Assembly: GCF_002734285.1 (NCBI RefSeq) | Contig: NZ_NSEA01000002.1 | Location: 124,001 to 188,000 of the forward strand | DNA: 64,000 bases | Direction of reading: 5' to 3' | Origin: Fredinandcohnia onubensis | Lineage (GTDB): Bacteria > Bacillota > Bacilli > Bacillales > Bacillaceae_L | Shown here: in pieces, positions 33,883-44,473 of the stretch | Numbering within the stretch: position 1 is the stretch's first letter | Layout of the letters: every line of letters begins with the position of its first letter | Made by a program: the position numbers and the translations under genes | Notes under the pieces: generated by a model | Seen by the model: only the letters and a program-made list of their open reading frames with translations | Told to the model about the DNA's origin: nothing | Database searches by the model: none

Positions 33883-34341
33883 TTATCTTTGCCAGATGTT
33901 TGTAAATAATGTGACAAGTTGTTTCATTTGATCTTGAAGCATCGTTTGTTTATATTTTTCTTCAACATATTCAAGCGGTAAAGTAGGAAGCCAAATTAGA
34001 GATCCATTTATATCCGATTCTACCTGTTTCCAGCTGCTATCAGACGTGATAAATATCGTATGCTTCATACCACCACTACTTAAATCGCTTGTCCACTGAT
34101 TTAATCGAACTTTCGCCATTTCAAGTTCTTCACCATTTGAATACGTGAACGCAGGAAATAAGATAATTCTTCCTTTAAATTGACGTTCCACTTCATTTGA
34201 AAGAATGGTAATAAACTCCCCCATCGAAACAGTGTTTTTTAAGTTTCCTTCAAGCGAAACAGGAATGAGTGGAATGACAGCTGTATCAACATATTCCTTT
34301 GCTTGAATGTACACATCCATATCCTTGGTTACCCATTTCAT
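33883..34341 (-). CDS. ypiF: YpiF family protein (DUF2487)
   Basis: A 152-residue soluble protein starting MKWVTKDMDVYIQAKEYVDT. It belongs to the DUF2487 (YpiF) family, which is found between ypiB and qcrA in Bacillus; no function is known. Strand-rich core with GRIILFPAFTY and HTIFITSDSSWK. ATG 34341 is behind AAAGGAAG; the reading frame continues 36 codons upstream but across the preceding terminator, so that extension is rejected. Confidence 0.84.
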   Translation of the reverse strand: MKWVTKDMDVYIQAKEYVDTAVIPLIPVSLEGNLKNTVSMGEFITILSNEVERQFKGRIILFPAFTYSNGEELEMAKVRLNQWTSDLSSGGMKHTIFITSDSSWKQVESDINGSLIWLPTLPLEYVEEKYKQTMLQDQMKQLVTLFTNIWQR

Positions 34342-34424
34342 TATGTATGCTTCCTTTCTCAATTGCGTTATGTTGTAATGGTAAACTCCTAAACTACCAT
34401 ACCATATTCTGGACAAATAAAAAA

Positions 34425-34445
34425 GACTGACACACTTTGTCAGCC
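34425..34445 (-). terminator. Terminator of ypiA-ypiB
   Basis: CTGACA pairs with TGTCAG with two further pairs, followed by six T residues on the minus strand. Confidence 0.82.
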
Positions 34446-34464
34446 CCAATGTTCATACAACCCT

Positions 34465-35001
34465 CTATAATTGTTTAAGTTGTTCAGTTAGCCTTTTAAA
34501 CGCTGTCTCATCCTGTTTGTCAAGCGCCTCATCAATCCTCTTCAACAGATGTTCTTTTTGAAACATATGAATGGATTCCTCAAGAAACTTTTTCGCCAGC
34601 TCTTTATCCTGTTCGTTCACTTGAAGATGTTTTGGCATATATGGATTCTCTTCAAGTACAGCCACATAATTCGGAGAATGGAAGGAGGATCTGAAATTTA
34701 GTTGAATATAAATTTCTTCTTCCCTATTTAGTCGAATATCATGAAATGACTTTTCAGCATCAGTGGTCATGACATTTTCCTTATAAAAACGGAAGGGTAC
34801 ATCATCAACACAATGAGTCGACATAATGATTCCTCGAGGGCAGTATTGGGCTTGCTCGACAAAGTGGACATTTTTCATGAGTTGGTCATGGCTCATCAAG
34901 TAGTTTAAAATCCAAACACACTCTCTTCTCTTTAGCTGATAATTATTCAGAAACCAGCGAATGAAGTCTTTTTTCTCGTTGACAGATACAGGGGTAGTCA
35001 T
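34465..35001 (-). CDS. ypiB: UPF0302 family protein YpiB
   Basis: A 178-residue cytoplasmic protein with the family signature [20 protein letters not shown] and [19 protein letters not shown], and a C-terminal [20 protein letters not shown] helix like the IDEAL motif used by phosphorelay or protease-linked regulators. Its molecular role is unknown. It is 106 bases after ypiA and closes that transcript with a terminator. Confidence 0.88.
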   Translation of the reverse strand: MTTPVSVNEKKDFIRWFLNNYQLKRRECVWILNYLMSHDQLMKNVHFVEQAQYCPRGIIMSTHCVDDVPFRFYKENVMTTDAEKSFHDIRLNREEEIYIQLNFRSSFHSPNYVAVLEENPYMPKHLQVNEQDKELAKKFLEESIHMFQKEHLLKRIDEALDKQDETAFKRLTEQLKQL

Positions 35002-35107
35002 CGCATGCTTCCCTCCTCTGCTAGTATGGAGTAATTTTAATGTTATACTTCAACATTGACATCAAAATATCCTTCAAAAGGATGTTAAAAACAACAGAAC
35101 TTTAAGC

Positions 35108-36361
35108 TTATTCAAGTTCGGATATTAATTCTTCAATCTCGTACTTCATTGGGTCATGCTTAAGAAGTTCCCTAAATACTTCGATTGCCTCTTCCCGTTT
35201 ACCGTCCTCCAACAGGAAATATCCAAACTCTTCTAAAAACTCTGGAGTTTCTTTAAAAGAAGTATATGCATGACGGTAATGGTTTAATGCATCCGAATAT
35301 TGTTCTAGTTTATTTTTTGCAAACCCAAGGTCCCACTCAAATTGTTCATCATATTCGCCATAGCTCATGACATTATCGAGGCATTCCACAACATCCTCGA
35401 ATCTTTCTTCGCGCAATAGAAACTTTGAAAGTTGTAAAGTTGCTTCCAGATACCCTGGATCAATTCCAACTGCAGCGCGAAGGTACTTCTCAGTGTTTTC
35501 TTTATCTCCAAGCAGCATAGATATTCTTCCTGCATAATATGTGAGTTCTTTATTTAATGACTCCACTTCAAGACCCTCTAAGAGGATTTGAAGGCTTTCA
35601 GTGAAGCTTCCTTCTTCCTCATAAGCTTTAGCAAGGTATAAATAAAGTGAACCATAGTCCGGGTCTAGCTCTTTTAGTCTAGAAAGAATCTCAATTGCCT
35701 TTTTATAGTATTTTGCCTGAAAAGCAGTAACGCCGAATCCAAACAACGTATTACTATCTTCTTGTTTTTTGATTGCTTCTTCATAATACGGAAGAGCCTC
35801 TTCAAATTTACCTGTTGTACTATAGCTTTCCGCGATTCTGGCGTTAACATTTACACCTGCAACTTCGTCATTATCCTGTAAAACCTTCACATAATAAGGA
35901 ATACTTTTGCTGTATTCGCCGTGAGTTGAATACAATTCTGCTAAAGCAAAATCAATGATTGGCTCATCCCCTGATTTTTCCTTAGCTAACAGAAGCTTTT
36001 GCTCACTCACTTCGTGTAAACCCTGCATCTGAAACAGGTCAGCTTGCAAAACAAGGGATTCCAAATAGACTGGGTCATCTTCTGAAATTTGCTCGAGAAT
36101 TTCAATTGATTCCTCTTCCATATCTAGATCAATCATAATTTCTGCTAAAAATACAAAAAGCTCACCTTCATCAGGGTATCTTGCGATTAATTCCTCAACG
36201 ATTTCTTTGGCTTCTTCGACAAAGCCCCATTTATAGTAACTTTCTGCAATGGTGTATTTTTCATCATCATTGGAGTATTCTCTTAGCTTCTTTAAAGCTT
36301 TGAGCCCTTCTTCAACTTTACCATCTTCAACTAACTGAATTGCATTCTCTAATCTATTCAT
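35108..36361 (-). CDS. ypiA: TPR repeat protein YpiA
   Basis: A 417-residue helical repeat protein built from about ten tetratricopeptide repeats (for example PDEGELFVFLAEIMIDL, SLYLYLAKAYEEEGSFTE, EYDEQFEWDLGFAKNKLEQY). It is acidic, with no signal peptide or membrane helix, and probably a scaffold. Homologous to B. subtilis YpiA by order and composition. It follows the amidohydrolase-like gene by 21 bases and is likely its operon partner. Confidence 0.88.
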   Translation of the reverse strand: MNRLENAIQLVEDGKVEEGLKALKKLREYSNDDEKYTIAESYYKWGFVEEAKEIVEELIARYPDEGELFVFLAEIMIDLDMEEESIEILEQISEDDPVYLESLVLQADLFQMQGLHEVSEQKLLLAKEKSGDEPIIDFALAELYSTHGEYSKSIPYYVKVLQDNDEVAGVNVNARIAESYSTTGKFEEALPYYEEAIKKQEDSNTLFGFGVTAFQAKYYKKAIEILSRLKELDPDYGSLYLYLAKAYEEEGSFTESLQILLEGLEVESLNKELTYYAGRISMLLGDKENTEKYLRAAVGIDPGYLEATLQLSKFLLREERFEDVVECLDNVMSYGEYDEQFEWDLGFAKNKLEQYSDALNHYRHAYTSFKETPEFLEEFGYFLLEDGKREEAIEVFRELLKHDPMKYEIEELISELE

Positions 36362-36382
36362 AAAATTATTAACTCCTCTTAC

Positions 36383-37321
36383 CTATCTCTCTTCCACCAA
36401 TACGTCCGGATCATACGAAGATGCAAAAAAGCCAGGCTTTTTTACTATACATTCATTACCATAGCCGGAACGAAAGTATACATTAGCATCAACTTTTGTA
36501 AAATTACCTTTATGCATGGTGATTGTGGGTATAAGATTATGATAATCGAGAGTTGGCTTTTCATCAACTGAATAGCCTATAGAATCATTTTCATATAAAT
36601 TATAATCTAGTTCTCCACCTACACGTATATCCCCTTTATCTGGATATATCCCGATCTTTTTTAACATATCAAAGGACAATGGTTCATTCTCAGTCGGACA
36701 AACCGGTATCGTCGGGATTCGATTCTCTTCAGTAATAGATTTCCACATCTCTTCTTTTCGATTACTATGAAAAATCGCCTTCTCTTTGATTTTCCACTCA
36801 GGAATGATTGGAATTTGGAATGAATGATAGGATTCCCTAATCCATCCCCATGGCACCTTGTATAGATCGTCCACTTTCTCAATTGTGACAATAATGACAG
36901 GGACCCTTTTTCGCCTGCAGGCAATAATGATAGATGGCGTTAAGGCTTCAAGGGGAATACGAATTCCTAAATAATAATCAATTGGACTATTTAACAGGTA
37001 ATGCCTAGTATTCTTTAGTGAGTTGGCTAGTTCGCGTTCACTCTTTACGTCACTTATGACTAGTAAGGTTGTACAGCCTTTTCTCAAGTATTTTTCCGTC
37101 ACTTCCATTTTAAAGGATTGAAATGAATGCCCTTTCGAAAAGGAGTAGTTAATCATAACATGACCGGGTGTTAATAAGTATTGTGATAGGTTTGTCTTCA
37201 TAAAAGAGAGTCTTTTGAGGTTTTCTTTCATATAATCTACGCGTTGATTTTTTATAAGAATTGAGCATGTTATGACCCTATTATCCTTTAAAACATTCGC
37301 TTTTTCTAATATATATGGCAT
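36383..37321 (-). CDS. Amidohydrolase-like protein without the usual metal ligands
   Basis: A 312-residue soluble protein I cannot assign to a named family. The pattern resembles a cyclic amidohydrolase: ILIKNQRVDYM near residue 22 (the N-terminal strand), YLLTPGHVMINYSF where relatives have PGxIDxHxH, and RKGCTTLLVISDV like the GxTT segment. Its C-terminal part VDANVYFRSGYGNECIVKKPG resembles the end domain of dihydroorotases. The H-x-H pair is replaced by N-Y, so it is probably inactive. Start ATG 37321 follows AGGGGAGG. It lies between aroA and ypiA, an insertion relative to B. subtilis. Confidence 0.6.
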   Translation of the reverse strand: MPYILEKANVLKDNRVITCSILIKNQRVDYMKENLKRLSFMKTNLSQYLLTPGHVMINYSFSKGHSFQSFKMEVTEKYLRKGCTTLLVISDVKSERELANSLKNTRHYLLNSPIDYYLGIRIPLEALTPSIIIACRRKRVPVIIVTIEKVDDLYKVPWGWIRESYHSFQIPIIPEWKIKEKAIFHSNRKEEMWKSITEENRIPTIPVCPTENEPLSFDMLKKIGIYPDKGDIRVGGELDYNLYENDSIGYSVDEKPTLDYHNLIPTITMHKGNFTKVDANVYFRSGYGNECIVKKPGFFASSYDPDVLVEER

Positions 37322-37408
37322 CAAACCTCCCCTTTCGCAAATCTTAGTCTTAAGACAAGCTATGCAAAAAGTAGTGGATGTATGTTAGTTTTTGTTCTTA
37401 ATAAAACA

Positions 37409-37444
37409 GAAAACCCATGGAAATTCAGTTTTCCAAGGGTTTTC
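37409..37444 (-). terminator. Terminator of aroA, end of the aromatic supraoperon
   Basis: GAAAACCC/GGGTTTTC and GGAAA/TTTCC form a 15-bp stem with one 2-nt internal mismatch, then T-rich sequence. Confidence 0.85.
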
Positions 37445-37448
37445 ATTC

Positions 37449-38747
37449 TTAATCTTCCTTTATTAATAAATCAAGGTGTTCAAAAAAGCTTGGGTACGAA
37501 ACTTTAATGGAATCATAATCTTCAAGAGAAACTTCATCACCCGCAATACATGCCGCAACAGCTAGCATCATGCCAATTCTGTGGTCTCCATGACTATGAA
37601 CATGTCCACCCGTTAATTGTTTCTTCTCGCCTGATATAATCATTCCATCATCTGTCGGTTCAATTGAAACTCCAAGTTTAGAAAGCTCGCCGACAACTGT
37701 GTCAATTCGGTTTGTTTCCTTTACCTTAAGCTCCTCGGCATCTTTAATAATTGTTTTACCTTCAGCCTGTGTTGCCAAAAGCGCAATGACTGGAATCTCA
37801 TCAATTAAACGCGGAATGAGGTCACCACCAATTTCAATCCCTCTTAACTCAGATGTTTGGATTGTTAAATCAGCAATAGGTTCGTTATTTTCCACTCTCT
37901 CATTCTCGATTTCTAGACGTGCTCCCATTTTAACCAGCACATCAATAATACCTGTCCTAGTTGGATTCATTCCAACATTTTTCAGTGTAATTCGACTGTT
38001 TGGTACAATCGCCCCTGCAACAAGGAAGAATGCAGCAGAAGAAATATCCCCAGGAACCTGAATATTTGTTCCTATGAGCTTCTGTCCGCCTTTTACTTTA
38101 ACAGTTAGACCTTCCTCTTCAACATCACAGCCATAGGCACGCAGCATGCGTTCAGTATGGTCTCTTGATTTATGCGGCTCAGTAACAGATGTTGTCCCTT
38201 TCGCATTTAAACCCGCTAAAAGAATAGATGATTTTACTTGTGCACTTGCTACAGGAGAAACATAGTCAATTCCCTGTATTTCGCCACCTCGAATTGAGAG
38301 TGGAGTAAAATTCCCATCTTCTCTTCCATCGATTTTTGCTCCCATTTGACGCAATGGTGCTGTTACCCTCTTCATTGGCCTCTTTGCAATTGACTCGTCC
38401 CCAATCATGCAAGTATGAATTGGTATACCAGAGAGAAGTCCGACCATTAGTCTTGTGGTTGTTCCAGAATTACCTGTATCTAATACTACTTCTGGTTCAC
38501 GTAGCCCTTCAAAACCTACTCCTTCAATTTCAACATGGTCCTTATCCTGTGTAATTTTCACACCAAGTTTTTGAAAACAACTAATCGTACTTAAGCAGTC
38601 ATCCCCAGGTAGAAAATTGTCCACAACTGTTTTCCCTTCTGCAATTGCCCCAAGCATAATAGAGCGATGGGAGATAGATTTATCACCAGGAATATCAATT
38701 GAACCATTGAGACCTGTAATATTTGTACGTAGCTTTATTGAATCCAT
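37449..38747 (-). CDS. aroA: 3-phosphoshikimate 1-carboxyvinyltransferase (EPSP synthase)
   Basis: Sixth step of the shikimate pathway; called aroE in B. subtilis. 432 residues. Substrate loops present: [52 protein letters not shown]-type (here [14 protein letters not shown]), and the C-terminal [10 protein letters not shown]. Ser/Gly pattern in LDTGNSG rather than LGNAGTA is like the class II, Gram-positive enzymes. ATG 38747 follows TAGGAGTGGTAAT; the six-codon extension lacks a site. It is the last gene of the supraoperon, 42 bases from tyrA. Confidence 0.94.
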   Translation of the reverse strand: MDSIKLRTNITGLNGSIDIPGDKSISHRSIMLGAIAEGKTVVDNFLPGDDCLSTISCFQKLGVKITQDKDHVEIEGVGFEGLREPEVVLDTGNSGTTTRLMVGLLSGIPIHTCMIGDESIAKRPMKRVTAPLRQMGAKIDGREDGNFTPLSIRGGEIQGIDYVSPVASAQVKSSILLAGLNAKGTTSVTEPHKSRDHTERMLRAYGCDVEEEGLTVKVKGGQKLIGTNIQVPGDISSAAFFLVAGAIVPNSRITLKNVGMNPTRTGIIDVLVKMGARLEIENERVENNEPIADLTIQTSELRGIEIGGDLIPRLIDEIPVIALLATQAEGKTIIKDAEELKVKETNRIDTVVGELSKLGVSIEPTDDGMIISGEKKQLTGGHVHSHGDHRIGMMLAVAACIAGDEVSLEDYDSIKVSYPSFFEHLDLLIKED

Positions 38748-38789
38748 ATTACCACTCCTAATCAAATACCCCTTTGTGTTTTTTATACA

Positions 38790-39902
38790 TTATCCATTAA
38801 ATGTTTCATAATTCGTCTTGCTTTCAATACATAACTTAGCTTTGGCACGATCCTCGTCACTTTGGAAGCTGATACGTAACGCACCGTAGATTTCTTCTCT
38901 CGTCTCAATAATTCTGATATTCGTAATACTAATTCTTTCTTGAGCTAGAAGACCTGTGATTTCCGAAACGACACCAGGATAATCCGGAATATCAACATAT
39001 AAATCGTAGAATGAAGGTATAGCACCTTTTGTACGAGTAGGAAGTCCATCGCGAAAGTTTTTGGCATCCATAAAATAATTATAAATATCATCGCCATTTC
39101 CACTTGCTACAAAGTTTCGGATTTGTTCCATTTCGTCAATCCAATTTTCAAAAAGATCTAGTAATACATTTCGATTATGTAATAATATATCACGCCACAT
39201 GGACGGATTACTAGATGCGATTCTAGTAATATCGCGAAAACCTCCTGCTGCTAGTGGACGAACCAGTTCATTTTTTTGATCATATTTTAGCGCTTGATGT
39301 ACAAGACTTGCTGCAACAATATGTGGAAAATGACTAATTACACCAGCAACACGATCATGCTCCTCAGGAGTCATGATAACAAAATTTGCTTTTGTTCCCT
39401 TTAATAGAGTTTTAAGTTGCTCTACACCAAGTTTACTAGAAGGTGATTCATTATGGGGGGTAAAAATATAAAAAGCATTCTCGAATAAATGTTCCTTCGC
39501 AGCAACAACACCACTTTTATGAGAACCAGCCATTGGATGGCCACCGATAAAGGTTACACCAATCTCCTCAAAAATGGAATCTGCTGTATGAACAATTTCC
39601 TGTTTCGTACTCCCCACATCAGAAACGATGACATCTTCTTTTAGCTCATATAAGCTGAGCTCATGAATAATGTCAATCGTCTGCTTTACTGGAACCGATA
39701 TAAAAATATAGTCACATGTATGTACGACATCCTCTAGCTTAAATACCACTTCATCAATCACTTGTAACGTTTTTGCCAACAGTGATGATTCTGTATTGCT
39801 ATCAAAACCATAAATTGTAGCATTAGGATGTTCCTTCTTTATCGCAAGTGCAATTGAACCCCCTATTAAACCAAGTCCAATTACTAATATATTTTTTCCC
39901 AT
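38790..39902 (-). CDS. tyrA: Prephenate dehydrogenase with C-terminal ACT domain
   Basis: Makes 4-hydroxyphenylpyruvate for tyrosine. 370 residues. Rossmann motif LGLIGGSIALAIKK at the start, VGSTKQEIVHTAD, IGGHPMAGSHKSGV with the catalytic histidine region, and AAGGFRDITRIASSNPSMWRDI. The last 75 residues (YVDIPDYPGVVSEITGLLAQ) form an ACT domain, so tyrosine feedback is likely. Separated from hisC by a GC-rich hairpin and 56 bases. Confidence 0.94.
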   Translation of the reverse strand: MGKNILVIGLGLIGGSIALAIKKEHPNATIYGFDSNTESSLLAKTLQVIDEVVFKLEDVVHTCDYIFISVPVKQTIDIIHELSLYELKEDVIVSDVGSTKQEIVHTADSIFEEIGVTFIGGHPMAGSHKSGVVAAKEHLFENAFYIFTPHNESPSSKLGVEQLKTLLKGTKANFVIMTPEEHDRVAGVISHFPHIVAASLVHQALKYDQKNELVRPLAAGGFRDITRIASSNPSMWRDILLHNRNVLLDLFENWIDEMEQIRNFVASGNGDDIYNYFMDAKNFRDGLPTRTKGAIPSFYDLYVDIPDYPGVVSEITGLLAQERISITNIRIIETREEIYGALRISFQSDEDRAKAKLCIESKTNYETFNG

Positions 39903-39931
39903 CTCATCACCACCGATAATAGAAACACTAA

Positions 39932-39953
39932 TGGGGGTTACATTGAACCCCCA
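39932..39953 (-). other. GC-rich hairpin between hisC and tyrA
   Basis: TGGGGGTT pairs perfectly with AACCCCCA around a 6-nt loop, without a following T tract. Perhaps an RNA stability or attenuation element in the supraoperon. Confidence 0.5.
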
Positions 39954-39958
39954 CAGTT

Positions 39959-41056
39959 TTACTTCTGTTGATTTGCTAACATCTCTGAAAGTATCGCTAT
40001 AAGTTCACTATTTTGTTCTTCTGTGCCAACAGTAATTCGAAGGCTAGTTGGAAAGCCTAGAGCATTTCCTGAGCGAACAATGAAACCACGCTCCAATAAA
40101 TAGTGGAACACATCATCACCTGGTTGTTTAAAATCAATCAAAATAAAATTTCCGAACGATGGATAATAAGATAATTGATTTTCCTCACAGAAACTATAAT
40201 ACTGCTGCAAGCCTTGTTTGTTTTTCTCAACATAAGAAGTGATAAAATCTTGATCATCTATTGCAGCAGCTGCTGCTATTTGACCTACTCGATTTGAATT
40301 GAACGGCTGACGAACAGGTTCAATTTTATTGATGAAATCACTGTTTCCAATTGCATAGCCAACGCGAAGTCCACCAAGGCCATATGCCTTTGAAAAAGTC
40401 CTTAAAACAAGTAAGTTAGGATAGTCATTTAGAAGTGCAACAGTATTTGGATAATCCTTTTCATTTGCCGCAAATTCATAATAAGCTTCATCCATTACAA
40501 TTAGGACATGCTTTGGAACTTGCTTCAAGAAATGATGAAGTTTCTCTGAGTTCACATACACTCCTGATGGGTTGTTTGGAGAGCAAACCCAAACAATTTC
40601 CGTATTCTCATCGATTTGCTTGAGCATTCCATCAAGGTCATGATGACCATCAATTAGCTCAACCTCACGTACTTCTGCCCCTTCTATAATAGCATTATGC
40701 TTATACTGCGAAAATGAAGGATTTGCCATAACTGTATTTTTGCCAGGTGCAAGTAAAGCAGCCGTAATAATGTGAATGACATCGTCAGACCCATTCCCAA
40801 AAAGAAGTTGTGAACCATCTACACCTAAGTGTTTTGCGAGCTTTTCTCTAAGCACCGTTGCATAGCCATCAGGGTAAATCGCAAATGAGTCCAAGCTATT
40901 TTTAACTGCTTCTTTAACTTTTTCTGAGCACCCATATGGATTTTCATTTGAAGCTAATTTCACAATCTTTTCTAAACCGTATTCTCTTTTTACTTCTTCA
41001 ATTGGTTTTCCTGGTTGATATGGTTTTAAATCTAATAACTGTTCCTTGATATTCAT
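39959..41056 (-). CDS. hisC: Histidinol-phosphate / aromatic aminotransferase HisC
   Basis: PLP enzyme, class II-like aminotransferase, 365 residues. Conserved parts: [45 protein letters not shown], and the Schiff-base lysine in [20 protein letters not shown] near residue 230. In Bacillus this single enzyme serves both histidine synthesis and the final step of Tyr/Phe synthesis (established knowledge), which explains its place between trpA and tyrA. Confidence 0.93.
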   Translation of the reverse strand: MNIKEQLLDLKPYQPGKPIEEVKREYGLEKIVKLASNENPYGCSEKVKEAVKNSLDSFAIYPDGYATVLREKLAKHLGVDGSQLLFGNGSDDVIHIITAALLAPGKNTVMANPSFSQYKHNAIIEGAEVREVELIDGHHDLDGMLKQIDENTEIVWVCSPNNPSGVYVNSEKLHHFLKQVPKHVLIVMDEAYYEFAANEKDYPNTVALLNDYPNLLVLRTFSKAYGLGGLRVGYAIGNSDFINKIEPVRQPFNSNRVGQIAAAAAIDDQDFITSYVEKNKQGLQQYYSFCEENQLSYYPSFGNFILIDFKQPGDDVFHYLLERGFIVRSGNALGFPTSLRITVGTEEQNSELIAILSEMLANQQK

Positions 41057-41071
41057 CTGAAGCTACACCTC

Positions 41072-41881
41072 TTAACTGTTAATTGGATGCAATACATCAT
41101 CTACAAAATTTTTAAAATGGGATAAGGCGGTAGCTCTTGTTTCTTCATTTACTAATTCTGGTAGATACTCTTCAATCTTTTGGATAAGGGCACTTCCCAT
41201 GATCACCCCATCACAATGGTCTTTAAGTGCTTCTACTTGAGAAGAATTAGAAATACCAAACCCAACCGCTACAGGAATATTACTATAGCGTTTTACCTCT
41301 TGTAAAAATGAGTATACCTCATTATTAAGCGAATTTCGAACACCCGTTACACCAAGGGATGAAACACAATATAAAAATCCTTGTGCATTCGAAGCGATCT
41401 TTTCAATTCGACTTGAAGAAGTTGGTGCAACTAGAGAGATAAATTTTAATCCCTCATTTTCACATTTACTTCTAAGGTCTTCACTTTCCTCAAAAGGAAG
41501 GTCAGGAACAAGTAGTCCGTCAATACCATTTTGTCGCGCTAAAGCGAAAAAGTTTTCTTCTCCTAATTGTAGCACAGGATTGTAATAGGTAAAGATAATT
41601 ACTGGAATTTTTAGACCTTTTTTTCTCATTACCGAAACGAGTTTCATTGAGTTTTCTAGTGTGACCCCATTTTTAAGTGCACGCCCAGAAGCTCTTTGAA
41701 TAGTAGGACCATCTGCTAGTGGATCTGAATATGGTATCCCTAATTCTATGATTGAAGCACCAGATTCCTGTAATGTTAAGGCGATTTCAACGGTCACATC
41801 AGGATGAGGATCCCCTGCCACGATAAATGGGATAAATAATTTTTCAGCCTTGGGTAATCGGTTCGTAAAGGTTGTGTTCAT
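41072..41881 (-). CDS. trpA: Tryptophan synthase alpha chain
   Basis: Cleaves indole-3-glycerol phosphate to indole; TIM barrel of 269 residues. Catalytic Glu in [21 protein letters not shown]-type sequence ([15 protein letters not shown]), the [10 protein letters not shown] loop with the second acid, and SLVAPTSS are visible. Starts at ATG 41881 within the end of trpB; the genes overlap by 38 bases, and a GGGGGAGC ribosome binding site lies inside trpB. Confidence 0.95.
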   Translation of the reverse strand: MNTTFTNRLPKAEKLFIPFIVAGDPHPDVTVEIALTLQESGASIIELGIPYSDPLADGPTIQRASGRALKNGVTLENSMKLVSVMRKKGLKIPVIIFTYYNPVLQLGEENFFALARQNGIDGLLVPDLPFEESEDLRSKCENEGLKFISLVAPTSSSRIEKIASNAQGFLYCVSSLGVTGVRNSLNNEVYSFLQEVKRYSNIPVAVGFGISNSSQVEALKDHCDGVIMGSALIQKIEEYLPELVNEETRATALSHFKNFVDDVLHPINS

Positions 41882-43076
41882 TTTTAGCTCCCCCTTCTTC
41901 TAGATATGTCATTAGTGAGTAAACGTCTTTGTCTCCTCGTCCGGATAAACAAACTAAGATTGATTCTTCTGGTGACATTTCTTTTGCCAACTGGATTGCT
42001 TTAGCCATCGCGTGTGCGGATTCAATAGCTGGGATAATTCCTTCAACCCGAGTAAGTAATTGCAATGCATCGAGAGCTTCCTGATCGGTTACACTTTCAT
42101 AATTCACTCTTCCACTGCTTGCAAGATATGCATGTTCAGGGCCTACACCAGGGTAATCCAATCCAGCAGAAATGGAATAAGGTTCTGTTATTTGGCCGTG
42201 CTCATCTTGAAGAAGATACGTAAGCGAACCGTGAATAATACCTTTTGTTCCTTTTGTAATTGTTGCTGCGTGTAACAATGTATCGACACCTTTTCCCGCT
42301 GCTTCAGCACCGACTAAACGCACATCATCATTTAGAAACGGATAGAACATACCAATCGCATTACTTCCGCCACCTACACAGGCTACTACTGTTGAAGGTA
42401 ATTGATTTTCGCGTTTTAAAAACTGTTCTCTTGCTTCATCACCAATAATTCGTTGGAAATCACGCACCATTTTCGGATAAGGATGTGGACCTACTACCGA
42501 GCCAATCATATAGTAGTGATCATCACAATTTTGTACCCAGTAACGGATTGCTTCATTCGTTGCATCCTTTAATGTTTGATTTCCACTGGTAGCTGGAATT
42601 ACTTCAGCACCTAAAAGTCTCATTCGAAACACATTTAGCTTTTGCCTCTCAATATCCTCTACACCCATAAAAACCTTACATTCTAATCCAAATTTAGCGG
42701 CCACTGTAGCTGCTGCAACACCATGTTGACCCGCTCCTGTTTCAGCAATTATTTTTTTCTTACCCATTCTTTTTGCTAAGAGAGCTTGACCAATTGCATT
42801 ATTGATTTTGTGTGCGCCAGTATGATTTAAATCCTCACGCTTTAAATAGATCTTCGCACCACCTAATTCTTTCGTTAATTGATCAGCATATGTAAGTGCT
42901 GTAGGTCGACCTGAATATTCTTTTAAAATACGAGTATATTCGTTACGGAATTCTTCATCTTGATATGCTTCGTCTAATGCCTTTTCGATTTCTTCTAATG
43001 GCATCATCAATGTTTCCGGTACAAATTTCCCACCAAAATCTCCGAATCTACCATTTTCATTTGGTACGTTCTTCAA
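41844..43076 (-). CDS. trpB: Tryptophan synthase beta chain
   Basis: Joins indole and serine; PLP enzyme of 410 residues. Marks: [16 protein letters not shown] at the N-terminus, [15 protein letters not shown] with the PLP lysine, [10 protein letters not shown], the phosphate-binding [15 protein letters not shown], and [11 protein letters not shown] set the start at TTG 43076 behind GGGTGG; the ORF extends 29 codons further but this overlaps trpF too far. It overlaps trpF by 20 bases. Confidence 0.94.
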   Translation of the reverse strand: MKNVPNENGRFGDFGGKFVPETLMMPLEEIEKALDEAYQDEEFRNEYTRILKEYSGRPTALTYADQLTKELGGAKIYLKREDLNHTGAHKINNAIGQALLAKRMGKKKIIAETGAGQHGVAAATVAAKFGLECKVFMGVEDIERQKLNVFRMRLLGAEVIPATSGNQTLKDATNEAIRYWVQNCDDHYYMIGSVVGPHPYPKMVRDFQRIIGDEAREQFLKRENQLPSTVVACVGGGSNAIGMFYPFLNDDVRLVGAEAAGKGVDTLLHAATITKGTKGIIHGSLTYLLQDEHGQITEPYSISAGLDYPGVGPEHAYLASSGRVNYESVTDQEALDALQLLTRVEGIIPAIESAHAMAKAIQLAKEMSPEESILVCLSGRGDKDVYSLMTYLEEGGAKNEHNLYEPITQG

Positions 43077-43713
43077 ATTTATCCACCCATTTCTCAATAG
43101 TTTGTATGATGTTTTGATTTTTCTTTCCTTCGTATTCAATCCCGCTTGAGATATCAAACCCATCGATCTTATAGCTTAGTAGGCTATCAATATTTTCAGG
43201 GCCTACTCCACCTGCAATGAAACAAGGAACCCCTTGTCGATTTGCTTCCTGTTGATAGACAGGAATTGACTGCCAATCAAATGTGATACCAGAGCCACCC
43301 CAAACATTTGCAATCTTTGTATCAACAACATAACCATCAGCTACATCAGCAAACTCCTCCATCGTTCTTAGAGCTTGTTCATCGTGATGGATAACCTTCC
43401 ATACAGTAGTCCCTGTCTTCTTTTTTAGTTGCGTAATAAAATCAACTGACTCTGTTCCATGACATTGGATAACGGATAATGGGACATTTGCCAATACAGT
43501 CTCTATCTCTTCCAGGCCTGCATTAACAAAGATTCCAACAGTTTGTTTATCCTTCAGATCAATTTTTTGTAACCATTGTTTCACATAAACTGGATTTACT
43601 TCTCGCTTACTGGTTGCAAAAATAAATCCGATATAATCCGCTTTGCTTTTTGCAACCACTTGTAAGTCCTCGTATGATTTATTTCCACAATATTTAATGA
43701 GAGGACGTTGCAT
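43057..43713 (-). CDS. trpF: Phosphoribosylanthranilate isomerase
   Basis: Amadori rearrangement of PRA to CdRP, TIM barrel of 218 residues. N-terminal [12 protein letters not shown] carries the catalytic cysteine (family: KICG, here KYCG), [15 protein letters not shown] follows, [12 protein letters not shown], and [16 protein letters not shown] near the end with the catalytic Asp and phosphate site. ATG 43713 overlaps the end of trpC by 20 bases and has GGAGAGGT upstream. A 46-codon longer frame only overlays trpC. Confidence 0.92.
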   Translation of the reverse strand: MQRPLIKYCGNKSYEDLQVVAKSKADYIGFIFATSKREVNPVYVKQWLQKIDLKDKQTVGIFVNAGLEEIETVLANVPLSVIQCHGTESVDFITQLKKKTGTTVWKVIHHDEQALRTMEEFADVADGYVVDTKIANVWGGSGITFDWQSIPVYQQEANRQGVPCFIAGGVGPENIDSLLSYKIDGFDISSGIEYEGKKNQNIIQTIEKWVDKFEERTK

Positions 43714-44473
43714 GAGGGACCTCTCCAAACATTTGCTTAATCCCAATCCCCGGAGACTCTGCTCGCATAAATGCTTCTCCGATAAGCGCTGCCTTTGCAC
43801 CATATTTAATGATGGATTTAATATCTTGTGGAGTGTGAATTCCACTTTCACTCACGACAAGACTATCTGCTGGAGCATCTTTTGCAATTTCTTCTGTATG
43901 TGTAATCGAAGTTTCAAACACTTTCAAATTCCGATTATTAATACCAAGGATTCTAGGTGTAAAAATGCTACACACCTGTTCTAGTGTTTCCCTAGAATGG
44001 ACTTCAACAAGACACTCAAGGCCTTTTTCATAGGCTTCGCAATAGTATTCATGTAATTGGTTGGGCTCAAGTGCTTCTCCAATTAATAAGATCGCATCTG
44101 CACCTATTTTTTCACTTTGTTTAATCTGCTTTGCATCAACGATAAAATCCTTCCGAAGAACAGGAATATTTACATTCTTCTTAATATCCATTAAATATTC
44201 AATTGACCCCTGGAAAAATGGTTCATCTGTTAATACTGAAATAGCGTCCGCTTTTGCTTCTTCATATTCTGTTGCAACATCGACTGGATGAAAATCTTCT
44301 CGTATCACACCTTTAGAAGGTGATGCCTTTTTCACCTCTGCAATGATACCAAGGGAACGATTAGGATTAGATAATGCTTCATATAAAGAGATTCGCTTTA
44401 CAACACTGTCAATCTCAGGATATTTAATGTTTTTAACCTCTATTTTCTTATTTTCAAGAATTTTGTTTAGCAA
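43694..44473 (-). CDS. trpC: Indole-3-glycerol-phosphate synthase
   Basis: Closes the indole ring; TIM barrel of 259 residues. Conserved IIAEVKKASPSKGVI, ISVLTDEPFFQGSIEYL, LRKDFIVDAKQIKQSEK, GINNRNLKVFE and VSESGIHTPQDI. The start is TTG 44473, inside the end of trpD by 20 bases, with AGGTGG six bases upstream; it gives MLNKILENKK, which aligns with B. subtilis TrpC. Part of the tight trpEDCFBA cluster with overlapping frames. Confidence 0.92.
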   Translation of the reverse strand: MLNKILENKKIEVKNIKYPEIDSVVKRISLYEALSNPNRSLGIIAEVKKASPSKGVIREDFHPVDVATEYEEAKADAISVLTDEPFFQGSIEYLMDIKKNVNIPVLRKDFIVDAKQIKQSEKIGADAILLIGEALEPNQLHEYYCEAYEKGLECLVEVHSRETLEQVCSIFTPRILGINNRNLKVFETSITHTEEIAKDAPADSLVVSESGIHTPQDIKSIIKYGAKAALIGEAFMRAESPGIGIKQMFGEVPHATSSH

